Source: Cafeteria roenbergensis (taxonomy: Eukaryota > Sar > Bigyra > Bicosoecida > Cafeteriaceae). From it: 64,000 bases of DNA. Below are positions 47,683-56,551 of this stretch, piece after piece. Numbering within the stretch: position 1 is the first letter of the stretch; each line of letters opens with the position of its first letter. The position numbers were made by a program, and so were the translations under genes. Where the stretch lies: NCBI GenBank assembly GCA_008330645.1, contig VLTN01000064.1, forward strand, positions 62,001-126,000, given 5' to 3'. The notes under the pieces are model-generated. The model made no database searches, was not told where the DNA came from, and saw nothing but the letters and a program-made list of their open reading frames with translations.

Positions 47683-49338
47683 TCACAGGTAGAAGGCCCC
47701 ATCCAACCCGAACCCCGCCCCGCCGCCGTCAGCGCCGCCCTTGTGAGGTGGAGGGGCGCTGGGGACGGGTCGGCCGCCGCCGCCGCTGCCGCTGCCGCCG
47801 CCGCCGCTGCCGCTGCCGCCGCCGCCGCTGCTGCTGCCGCCGCCGCCGCTGCCGCTGCCGCTGCCGTCGTCGGCGGCTGAAGCTGACGCCGGGGGGGGCT
47901 TCTTAGCCGCTTCAGCGTCGGCACTAGCCGCCCCGCTATGTGGGTAGCCGGGCGGGGCGTGGGGAGGATACCCGCCGGCCGCGGAAGCTGCCGGCACGAA
48001 ACCGCCAGGATACGCATGGTCGATCGTCATTGGCGAGGTGGCAGGCAAATGACCCGAATACGCCCGCGGATCAAATGGGCGTGGGTACGGTGCAGAGCCG
48101 GCAGAGCCACCTTGACCGGCAGAGCCGCCTTGACCGGCAGAGCTGGTTGTGTGGGCTGGACCTATGGCGCCGGCCGCGCCGGGTGCTAGGCCCCTTCCAT
48201 AGGGGGTCCCCCCGTATGCCCCCCCCGCGTATGGGGGCCCCCCGTATGGGGGCCCCCCGTATGGGGCCCGGCTGAATGGGGCCCCGCCGTGGGGGCCCCA
48301 TCCGTTGGAGGGACCTGCTCCCGGCCGCGGTCCGGCGGAATGATGCACCGGTGCGGAGGTTGAGTGACGCACGGGCGGCGGCCCAGTCCCGGCCGCCGCC
48401 CCGCGCGGGGGCGCCGCCATGGGATACCCAGCCATGGCCGTGGGCCGATCCGGCGGCGACGGTGCGGCCTTGAAACCGCCGCCAGGTGTCCGTTGGGCGG
48501 CCTGGATGTCACGGCTCGCGGGTGTTCCCAGAAGCGCAATCTCTGCCTGTGATGCCGCGCTGATTGCCTCCTTGAGTGATGGGCTGGTGATGCGCCGCTG
48601 ACCCGCCAAAATACTGCGAAGACTCTCAGAATGTGTCAGGCACTCTGCTGCCGTCGCGACGGCCTGACGATACTCCGACGACGACGGCGTGAAACCGCCC
48701 GACCCTGCGGATCCATCAGTGGGAGCCGCCAGCGCCACCTCGCACGCGCCCACCGCTATGCTAGCGACTCTGAGAGCAGCCTCGGTCTCGAACGCGGCGC
48801 GGAGGCGCTGGCTCTTAGCAAGAGACTGCTTAGCGAGGGCGAGGGCATCGGCGGCGCGGCGGCCGGGGGGCTGTGGCCGGGGTGCCGGTGCCGGTGCTGG
48901 CGGGGCGTCGAGACCTGGCCTGACGGGCGAACCAGCGGCGGCGCCAGCGGCAGCGGCGGCGCCAGCGGCGGCGGCGGCTTCAGCGGCAGCGGCCTCCTCG
49001 CGAGCTTTGATTCGAAGGGTGGTCTGCACCAGCAGAGCCAGCCGCTCCGGCAGAGCCAAGGAAGCCGGCGACACGGCGAACATATGCGCGTGGGCCGCGG
49101 GCGTGAATCCGAGCCCGAGCGCTCGAACGGCGTACTGAACCGCCGCGTCCCGCTGGGAGGCTGCTACGGGCGAGTCGAACTCGCGGCCGAGGTGCGTCCC
49201 AAGGGCCACGGCGGCGCGCTGGTAGTAGAAGCCTGCGTGGATGGCTTGCGGCGAGCGCGCCGGCGCGCCGGCCGACTCGAGCTCCACGGCTCGGCGCGCG
49301 GATTGCTGCGCCACCGCGAGGAGGTTATGGCCTTGCAT
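47683..49338 (-). CDS. MIT-like helical protein with Gly/Pro/Tyr-rich tail
   Basis: A single exon of 551 residues from ATG at 49338 (a stop lies two codons upstream in frame) to TGA at 47683-47685. The N-terminal ~50 residues (LLAVAQQSARRAVELESAG..., FYYQRAAVALGTHL) have the helix pattern of an MIT domain (ESCRT-III and microtubule contacts). Two more helical segments of similar texture lie at about 165-215 (ADALALAKQSLAKSQRLRAA) and 225-250. The C-terminal 270 residues are disordered: Pro/Gly/Tyr-rich PYGGPPYGG repeats (about 48190-48275), a QGGSAGQGGSAG stretch, then a poly-Gly/Ser block and the end GLDGAFYL. The design suggests a trafficking adaptor or condensate-forming protein. The MIT call is by eye and weak; the gene itself is well supported. 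Confidence 0.6.
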   Translation of the reverse strand: MQGHNLLAVAQQSARRAVELESAGAPARSPQAIHAGFYYQRAAVALGTHLGREFDSPVAASQRDAAVQYAVRALGLGFTPAAHAHMFAVSPASLALPERLALLVQTTLRIKAREEAAAAEAAAAAGAAAAAGAAAGSPVRPGLDAPPAPAPAPRPQPPGRRAADALALAKQSLAKSQRLRAAFETEAALRVASIAVGACEVALAAPTDGSAGSGGFTPSSSEYRQAVATAAECLTHSESLRSILAGQRRITSPSLKEAISAASQAEIALLGTPASRDIQAAQRTPGGGFKAAPSPPDRPTAMAGYPMAAPPRGAAAGTGPPPVRHSTSAPVHHSAGPRPGAGPSNGWGPHGGAPFSRAPYGGPPYGGPPYAGGAYGGTPYGRGLAPGAAGAIGPAHTTSSAGQGGSAGQGGSAGSAPYPRPFDPRAYSGHLPATSPMTIDHAYPGGFVPAASAAGGYPPHAPPGYPHSGAASADAEAAKKPPPASASAADDGSGSGSGGGGSSSGGGGSGSGGGGSGSGGGGRPVPSAPPPHKGGADGGGAGFGLDGAFYL

Positions 49339-49941
49339 GGCTCAGAACCCGTGCTTGCAGCGCTCGCTGCTGCTGCTGCGGCGGGAGCGGAAGCGCCGGT
49401 GTGCCTCGGCAGCCACACCGAGGCGGATAGATGCGGGCAGATTCGTGGGCGAGGGAGTGCCTGGCCGAGAGGCCTGCGCAGTGGGCACAGAATATCCGGA
49501 AAGGACAGGCGGGCAGGAGGGGGGAGGCTGGGGGCGGCCCGGGCAGGCGCAGTGCGGCTGCAAGCGCTTTCCGCGCAAGTTGCAATGGCCCCCGCCTCGC
49601 TCCGCCGGCGCGACAGACGCAGCGGCAACAGGGCCTCGCTCGCGCGCGCCTCGTTCATCGGTGCAAAGCGGTGCGCGGGGGCAGGCAGCCGATCCGGGCA
49701 GCTCACGACGGACGGCTCTCGCGGCGGCAGCGAGTGAATGGCCCGCGCTGCCTTCCGGCGCCTCCCGCAATATTTGCACTGTGCGAAAATTTGCAGGCAC
49801 ACCGGCAACGAGTGCGGCGGGGCGGCGCGCTCGATGCGCTGCGAGCAGCACGCAGCCTTGGTGCAGCGCCGTCATGCATCACTCAAGGCTGGTCATGTGG
49901 TGGCGCCTTGGGGCAGCCGCTCGCTCGCTGTTCAAGTCGGG
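49339..49941. other. Intergenic spacer between ankyrin gene B and the MIT-like gene
   Basis: Both flanking genes are on the - strand. Nothing recognisable beyond a short CTGCTG-rich stretch near 49370. Confidence 0.4.
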
Positions 49942-52656
49942 TCAAACGTGCCGCCAACTGGCCAGGAGGCGCCGCCGGTGCCATCGCTGGATTCGCTCAG
50001 CATCATTCAGCAGCGCCCTGCACGTGTTGTCACGGCATGGTAGCACTTTGGGGCGGCCACTCTGCGGAGAATGCCGGAAAAGTGCAAGCGAGGGGCCTCC
50101 TCAAGCAATGGGTCATTCTGGCCAGCCAGGCATGCACGTACGCATACCAGCAGCAGCAGCAACGCAGTCGCATTCCAGCTTCTGGCGAGACAGCTCACGG
50201 CGTCCTTGGGCTCCGCGTCAGCACCGCGATCTAGTAGCAGGCGCACACTGTCAGCACGACCAGCGCGAAGGGCGAGCTCCAGCGCCGTGGATCCACTCTG
50301 TAGCGGCCAGCGGCGGGGACAGCGCGTCCGAAGGCAAGCGCAAACGTTCGCAAGCCCGCTTGCAGCCACGTGGGGAACTGGCCCCCTGTTGGGCCGCAGG
50401 GTGGTTGGCGGCCGGCGTTGGCTCGGCAGTGGAACCATCGCGATCGCTGCTTTTCTTCAGCGGCTGGGACAGAGGTTGGAGCGCGCCGCGACAAACGTCC
50501 CTGCGCCGCCCCGGCCACCCCCAACGACGAATGACAGGCGGGGGAGGAGGCGAGGGCGCAGCCTCACTCTGTCTTTGGCATCAATATCAGCTGCGTGGTC
50601 CAGTAGCTGCCGCACCAATTCAGTGCGCTCCTGGATGGCCGCCACCATCAGGGCCGTTAGGCCAGACTGCGAGAATGGGGCGAGCGCGACCACGAAACAT
50701 GGCGACAAAAGTTGCGCACGAACTATGAGTCAAGTGGCCCTGGGACCAGAGCCGCCGCGCTGCTCTTGCCCAAATGACGAAGCCATCCTTCCCGCGGCAG
50801 CGCTCTTCTTACGGTGTTCCTTGCCTCGACATCAGCGCCACTGGCGAGCATCCGCATTGCGGTTGGAGTTGGCGCGTAGGCCACGGCCCAAGTCAATGCT
50901 GTCTCCCCAGCCTGCAAGCGCCTTGTGGCGGACAACGCTCGGATCCATTTGGCGAAGCAGCCGCTGACCGTGCCGCGGCATCGAAGGCCAGATTGCCACT
51001 GCAAACGGTGCCGAGCCTTTGGGGGCCGCCTCGCTTTGGGTCCCCTGCGACTCTGATCACGGCCCTCTGCCCCGCGCCCGCAAGCAGGGCTTGCTGAATG
51101 AGATGCTGGCAACGCAAGGACTACTCACGGCATCAGTCGCGGCCGAGTCAGCACCGTGCCGAAGCAGTACCTCCATGACGCCAAGCTGACCACTCTTGGC
51201 TGCGCCCATGACCAGAGGGGTGCCAGTCTGCAAAACAAAACTCAAAACCGTCCGGCGTGTGCCGAGCCCAATCCTGTGAAAGTAGCCGCCAGCTGCTGGT
51301 CAACCAAGAGGCAAGTGCAAGCGCTCCCCATCCACGATGCGACGCCCCTCGAGGCAAAAAGCACGGCATCGTCTCCGTCGCGCTCACGAGATCTGTAGTG
51401 CTAGGGTCGGCACCGAGGTCGAGCAGAACTCCAACTGAATCCAAGTGGCCCTTGAGGGTCGCGATCGCGAGCGCACTCTCTCCCGCCTGCACCGTTGTGG
51501 AATCACAGTGACGTTCAAATCAAGGGCCCACTGGAAAGGGCAGCGCTTGGGCCGCCCAAGGAACTCTGGCAGCGACATCATCCCCGGCCTGGTGCAGAAT
51601 CTCGCAGAACGCCCCGAGGCATCGCTGCCGCGGCCTCGTCATTGAACTGCGCTCAAGGCTGCAAGCCGAGCCGTGCGGAGAACACCCTGCTGGCGTCTTC
51701 GCGGGTGCGTCGCGGCTCACAATCGTCCGGGCGTCGACGACGGCGCCTCGCTCGAGAAGCAGGCGCAGTGCAGCCGCCCGCCCGCTGCACGCAGCCCAAA
51801 TCAGCGCAGTGTACCCAGACTGCGCGTCGCGACGCCCAGGCACCGCCGTCAAGTCAATTTCGCGCAATCGCCGCCCTGTCGGAAACGCGGACGCGGATTC
51901 TCTAGGCCCGATTTGCGGCGCTTGGCGAAGAGCGGCACGCTAAATACCCGCCTGAGGAGAGGGCGCGTCTTGCCACCGGGTGCTGTGCCGCCTTACGGTG
52001 GTTGTGCTCTCAATATTGGCGCCGCGGTCCATCAGCAGCTCCATGGCCGCCACCTGGCCTTTGCCGGCCGCCAGAATCAGAGCGGTTTGTCCCAGCTGCG
52101 AATCAGCACCTCGGCAGGCAGCTTCGCTCACCTTGGGGCTTCCTCGGACAACCACAACACGAGCCTGCACCGCCTGGTGCCGCCCATTCGCTGCCCGCCA
52201 TTCTCGCAATCCCACTTGCGCCATTCTTGGTTGCCGCGCTGCTTGGGTGCCACCTCGCATTGGGTGCCCGCCATGGCGCACACCATACTCACGCGGGTCT
52301 TGGTTTCCAGGCTGGTGCCGTGGTCCACCAGCGCCCGCACGGACTCGAGGTGGCCCTTGCAAGCCGCCTTCATCAGCGGTGTTTGGCCGAACTGCGAGGC
52401 ATCAGCGACAATCCCGACCCCAGTCCTTCGCGCGGAGCAATCGGCACCAGCACAACGCACGGATAGGGCCCGCTTGAATCACTGGGAGTCTGCGTGGCGC
52501 GCGGAGTGCGAAAGCCGCGCCTGATCTCACGCTGAGCTTCCAATTTGCGGGCGCGCCGGCCTTGAGCAGCCTCGTGACCTCAACCCCGTCGCCCGCCTCG
52601 GCCGCGGCACTGAGGGCGCTCCCCATCTGATGAGGGGTCATCGGCAGCGCGGTCAT
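49942..52656 (-). CDS. Ankyrin-repeat protein with one repeat per 99-bp exon (ankyrin gene B)
   Basis: Ten phase-0 exons, 345 residues. Exon 1: 52656-52531. Eight 99-bp exons: 52391-52293, 52095-51997, 51819-51721, 51486-51388, 51227-51129, 50911-50813, 50666-50568, 50297-50199. Exon 10: 50061-49942, ending TGA. Each 99-bp exon encodes one 33-residue ankyrin repeat cut at the same point, starting with the second or third residue before TALxxA (for example LGQTALILAAGKG, SGYTALIWAACSG) and ending in the D..T/A loop. The N-terminus (MTALPMTPHQMGSALSAAAE) includes a capping half-repeat; the C-terminus has RIQRWHRRRLLASWRHV, like ankyrin gene A. Introns are 137-270 bp. Donors are GTGAG (7) or GTAAG (2). 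No signal or membrane segment; an adaptor role through protein binding is the family expectation. Confidence 0.9.
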
Positions 52657-52835
52657 GGCTTGAGGTATGCCGCTGGCGCGACGGGACGATTTGTTTGCGC
52701 GTGGGAGTGTCGCAAACTCTGGCTCTGCCAGACGCGCACATTGGGAACCGTTGCGGCGGTTCACGGCGCAGCTGACGGCCCTGGTTTGGCCCTGTAACGC
52801 ACGAAATGCTGTCGCTAGCAGCGGCTCATGCTCTC

Positions 52836-52928
52836 TGCGGATAGCCTGGCAGCGGCACACGCTGCCTGCGGATAGCCTGGCAGCGGCACACGCTGCCTGC
52901 GGATAGCCTGGCAGCGGCTCACGCTCGC
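52836..52928 (+). repeat. 31-bp tandem repeat, three copies, overlapping a stop codon
   Basis: Units start with TGCGGATAGCCTGGCAGCGG at 52836, 52867 and 52898; the third copy is diverged at its end, and a partial copy precedes the first. The third copy covers the TGA (52919-52921) and the last Arg/Ala codons of the MYND gene. Confidence 0.9.
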
Positions 52929-55900
52929 CGGCCGGCTCGGGACCGCGCCACGGCGTCCGCCGTCTCCTCGGCCGTCAGCATCGGGTCAAGTCGCACGGCA
53001 ATCACCAGCCCATCAAGCCACGGCGGAAGCTGCGGCGGCAGAGGCAGCCCCAACACCCGGCAGAGCTCATTGAACGGCAAAGCCGCCGGGCGACGAGGCA
53101 CCGCCACACGCCCCGCGGCCACCGCCGCCTCAGGCGCGGCCTCCACGCCAAGCGCGGCGGCCGCCTCCTCCTCGCACACCGACCAGCCGCCGCACGCCGC
53201 CCCCCGGCCTCCGCCGTCCGCGCCGCCGACGTCCGCGCCCTCCTCCGAGCGCGAAACCGCTGGAAGTGCGGGCGCCGACCCGTCGCTCCGGAGAACGATG
53301 AGAGTCTCCCGCGCGCTCGGCAGAGCCGTTGCGGCAAGCTCTGCCCATACAGCCAGCCAGCGCGGCACAGCATGCATGAGAAGAGTGGTGGTCGTCAGCT
53401 CCGGCTCTGCCGGCCGGCGGGGGGGCGCCGATGTACCGCCATCACCGAAGACGAGCTGCATCGGGGCAGAGCACTTCGGAAGCGATCCCGGCTCGTCACG
53501 GTAGAGCACACTTGCAAGGGCGTCTGACGTGACAGATCTGGCACCAGCAGCAGCGGCGGCAGCTGCGGCAGCGGCTCCGGCGCTTACGGCTTCGCCCGCT
53601 GCTGCGCGAACGGGGGTGCCACCACTGACGGGGCTGTGACTTGCTGTCGACGCGGGCTTGATGGGGCCGGGAACCTCCTGGTCAAAGTCAGGGGGCATTG
53701 CAGGCTCTGCCACGCACTTGTCCGTTGCGCTGCGCTTTTCCAGCTCTGCCACGATTTGGGCTCTGCCGGCAGAGCACGCCTCCTCCATGTCAGCCAAGTC
53801 GCCGACGGGAAGTGAGGTCGGTGGCACGAACAGCACAGCGGTTTCACCGTCTCCCCAGCGCTGGGAGCCGGGCGTTCGTCGATCGCGAGGCATGCACCGG
53901 CGGCGGAACGATCCACCGACCCAGTCGTCTCGCTGACACTTGGTTCCGGCGCAATAATACGCCGCTCGCGAGCGGCCACACCGACGAAGTGACACCACAT
54001 CGCTTGCAGAGCCGTGCTTCCCAGCTGCTCCGTCGGACGAAACCGCCGACCCCGCTCCAGACGCAGTGGAGGGATCCGCGCCCGACGTCTTGGAGGGATC
54101 GCCTGCAGAGCCGTCCGCAGCAGGTGCGTTGACTGGGGCGCCTTGGTGCCGACCGCACCACGCGCATCTGTGGTCGATTGGGTTGGGCTCTGCCGCAGCC
54201 GGCTCTGCCGCGTCGACGTCGTCCTTGACCGCCATTGCGCGTTGCTCCGCGTCCCACCGGCTCTTGAACACGGCGATCCCGAGCGTAACTCCGCTTCCGC
54301 TCGCCAGCTCCGCATCGTAGTCGCTCTCGTCATCGTCGCTGTCCGCGCCAGCGGCCTGGGCGCCGGGTTCGCCGGTGACGTCGGCGTCGACGTCGCCAGC
54401 AGCGCCACAACCTGCTGCCCGCTCCCGCTCGGCGATGCGATCCGCCGCCTCAATCGCCTCCGCCTCAGCAGTGTGTCCCATGGCAGTCACCCACAGCGGA
54501 CCGCGCATCACGCTGGCGAGAACGGACGAACCCCGATCAGCTGACGCCTCGTCCCCAACCGACCCACCCGCGGCAGAGCCGTTGAGCGACTTCACACTTC
54601 CCCACCCCGGGGGCGCCTCAGACCCAGCCGCGGACAGCACCACCACGCCGCGCCGGCCGTCCCTCCACGCGCCCCGCCCCGCCGCCGACGTCGTCTTGGA
54701 CGTCGACGACAGGCCCTCGTGAAACGCGAGAGCCGGTGCGGCACGCGATCGGCGAAGCGATTCGGAAGGATCGACGGCAGAGCCCTCGTCGACGTCCACC
54801 TCGTCCGGCTCGCCGCCGGCCCCCGCCTCTCCCGGCCCCCAGAACGGCGTCTTCAACCCCCACTTCTGCTCGGCAGAGCCGTCGGCAGAGCTTGAATGGG
54901 ACTCATAGCCAAGCACGCGAAACCGCACCGAGAGCCGGTCTGGCAGAGCCCTCCAGGGGCGAACCTGCCGCAGCCACGCCGCCGCCTCCGCGAATCCGCG
55001 CATGTGGGGCGCGGCTACGCCCGCTGCTGCGGCCATGAGCGGCCTCCCGGCGGCGGGCCCCGCCGTGGCCAGCCCCCTGTCGACCATGGTGGCGGCTAGC
55101 TTGGCGAGGTGCGCGGGCAGGTCGGGGGGCGCCGACAGAACTCCGCACCCGACTCCGCACGCCGCGAGGGTGGTGTGCAGAGCCGCAGCGCGCCGCTTGG
55201 ACGCGAACACGACCTGCCTGGGGCGGTGTGGCTGCAGGCCCGTGTGTCGCGGGGGGCTGCTGATGGCCTCTGCCAGGAAGTCGGCGATACGGCGCGCGGA
55301 GGGGGGCCTGTCGGGCGGGGACGGGACCCTGTGAGCGAGGACGCGGCCCGCTGGGAAGAGCGAGACGAGGAGCAGGATGTAGGGGCGGGCGAGGCGGGTG
55401 TCGCCTGACTCTGGGTGAGAGTCGGAGGATGACTCTGCGTCATATTTGGAGCCTGAGTCAGAGCCGGCAGTCGCCCCTCGAGCGGAAACCCAGCAGCGCA
55501 GGCGCGGGCACAGCAGCTGCCACACCTCCCTGCTGGCAGCCGACGCGACGCCGGATCCCAGGCTCTGCGGCGTGGCCCGCACAGCGGCGATGACGTCGTC
55601 CGAAAGCAGCGGCGGGCCCGTGCCGGGGGTGTAGCGCTCGGCGGCTGCGGCAAGAGCCGGGTGAGGGGGGGTGACGGGGGGGGGGGAATATGGGTCAAGG
55701 CTGGCAACAGCAAGACAATCAATGGCGTCTGGCCCAGGGCACGGAGGGGCGGGGGCAACGGGCAACGGGGGCGTGCTTGGGCAAGTGGTTTTGATTTGGG
55801 GCGGGCGGGTGGGGAAGCACGCGGGCATGCTCCCGCTATCCGCCTGCTGGCCCCGCCAAGCGGAGCGTGCGGCGCACCAATCACGCAAACGCGGCACACG

Positions 55901-56164
55901 TGCGAGTGTGTGGGATCGACAACCGGCCAGTCGGGCGGCGCACGTGCGAGGGCAGCGCGGCTCACCGCCAGAGGGCTCCAGCTTGATCGGCGCGCGGCCT
56001 TTGCTGGCCGCCAGGGAGTCAGCCTCCTCCGCTGCGGCCTCGGCGTCGGCCAGGGCCGCCATGCGGGCATACTTTTCTGAGAGCGACGAGCCTGCTGCAG
56101 CCGCCATGACGCAAGCCAGGCGAGTGCGCTCGGCGCACTGACAACGTCGCGCTTTTGGTGGCAT
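52919..56164 (-). CDS. MYND zinc-finger protein with a bacterial-type N-terminal domain
   Basis: Two exons: 56164-55966 and 55644-52919, phase 1, 321-bp intron (GGCG|GTGAGC ... TTGCCGCAG|CC); 974 residues. A second in-frame ATG at 56107 would shorten it by 19. The MYND finger is split: CAWCGRHQ (about 54138-54173), then, after a roughly 45-residue insertion, RRCGRSRAAYYCAGTKCQ, DDW and a final RRRC (about 53891-53990). It keeps the expected Cys/His framework. Upstream, RPYILLLVSLFPAGRVLAHRV, RQVVFASKRRAAALH, PWRALPDRL and LWVTAMG... LGIAVFKSR resemble a domain common in bacterial proteins (DUF6930/DUF7309-like, from memory). MYND fingers bind proline-rich peptides in chromatin and signalling proteins. 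Function otherwise unknown. Confidence 0.8.
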   Translation of the reverse strand: MPPKARRCQCAERTRLACVMAAAAGSSLSEKYARMAALADAEAAAEEADSLAASKGRAPIKLEPSGGEPRCPRTCAARLAGCRSHTLARVPRLRDWCAARSAWRGQQADSGSMPACFPTRPPQIKTTCPSTPPLPVAPAPPCPGPDAIDCLAVASLDPYSPPPVTPPHPALAAAAERYTPGTGPPLLSDDVIAAVRATPQSLGSGVASAASREVWQLLCPRLRCWVSARGATAGSDSGSKYDAESSSDSHPESGDTRLARPYILLLVSLFPAGRVLAHRVPSPPDRPPSARRIADFLAEAISSPPRHTGLQPHRPRQVVFASKRRAAALHTTLAACGVGCGVLSAPPDLPAHLAKLAATMVDRGLATAGPAAGRPLMAAAAGVAAPHMRGFAEAAAWLRQVRPWRALPDRLSVRFRVLGYESHSSSADGSAEQKWGLKTPFWGPGEAGAGGEPDEVDVDEGSAVDPSESLRRSRAAPALAFHEGLSSTSKTTSAAGRGAWRDGRRGVVVLSAAGSEAPPGWGSVKSLNGSAAGGSVGDEASADRGSSVLASVMRGPLWVTAMGHTAEAEAIEAADRIAERERAAGCGAAGDVDADVTGEPGAQAAGADSDDDESDYDAELASGSGVTLGIAVFKSRWDAEQRAMAVKDDVDAAEPAAAEPNPIDHRCAWCGRHQGAPVNAPAADGSAGDPSKTSGADPSTASGAGSAVSSDGAAGKHGSASDVVSLRRCGRSRAAYYCAGTKCQRDDWVGGSFRRRCMPRDRRTPGSQRWGDGETAVLFVPPTSLPVGDLADMEEACSAGRAQIVAELEKRSATDKCVAEPAMPPDFDQEVPGPIKPASTASHSPVSGGTPVRAAAGEAVSAGAAAAAAAAAAGARSVTSDALASVLYRDEPGSLPKCSAPMQLVFGDGGTSAPPRRPAEPELTTTTLLMHAVPRWLAVWAELAATALPSARETLIVLRSDGSAPALPAVSRSEEGADVGGADGGGRGAACGGWSVCEEEAAAALGVEAAPEAAVAAGRVAVPRRPAALPFNELCRVLGLPLPPQLPPWLDGLVIAVRLDPMLTAEETADAVARSRAGRRA

Positions 56165-56551
56165 GTTCGCACCGCTCAAATATACAGGAAAATGCACAGC
56201 CAGATTCGTGCAACTCCAGCTCAGCTCCGGCCCAAGGGGTTCGCCCGCAGCAGGCCAGCCCATGCAATGCTTGGGGTGCATATGTTGTGGAGCGAGTGAC
56301 GCTTCGACGACCGCGTCCCGACCACGGGGTCCAACACACAGCGCTGGCGTTGCTTCGCGCGCGAGCGAGACCAACGCAACTGCCAAGCCCCAGCGTCTCA
56401 GCCCTTCACGTCACTATGAAGGCGCCACTTCGGTCAGCTCAGCCGCACGCCAAATTGTTGCATCTGCCAAATTGTTACATCTGCCATTGTTGCAGCAGCA
56501 GCAGCTGCCATTGTTGCAGCAGCAGCAGGCACCGCCGCAGCAGCTGGCCGC
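56165..56551. other. Intergenic spacer between Miro and MYND genes
   Basis: Both genes are on the - strand. CAG/TTG-rich simple sequence (about 56456-56530) follows the Miro stop. Nothing else seen. Confidence 0.4.
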
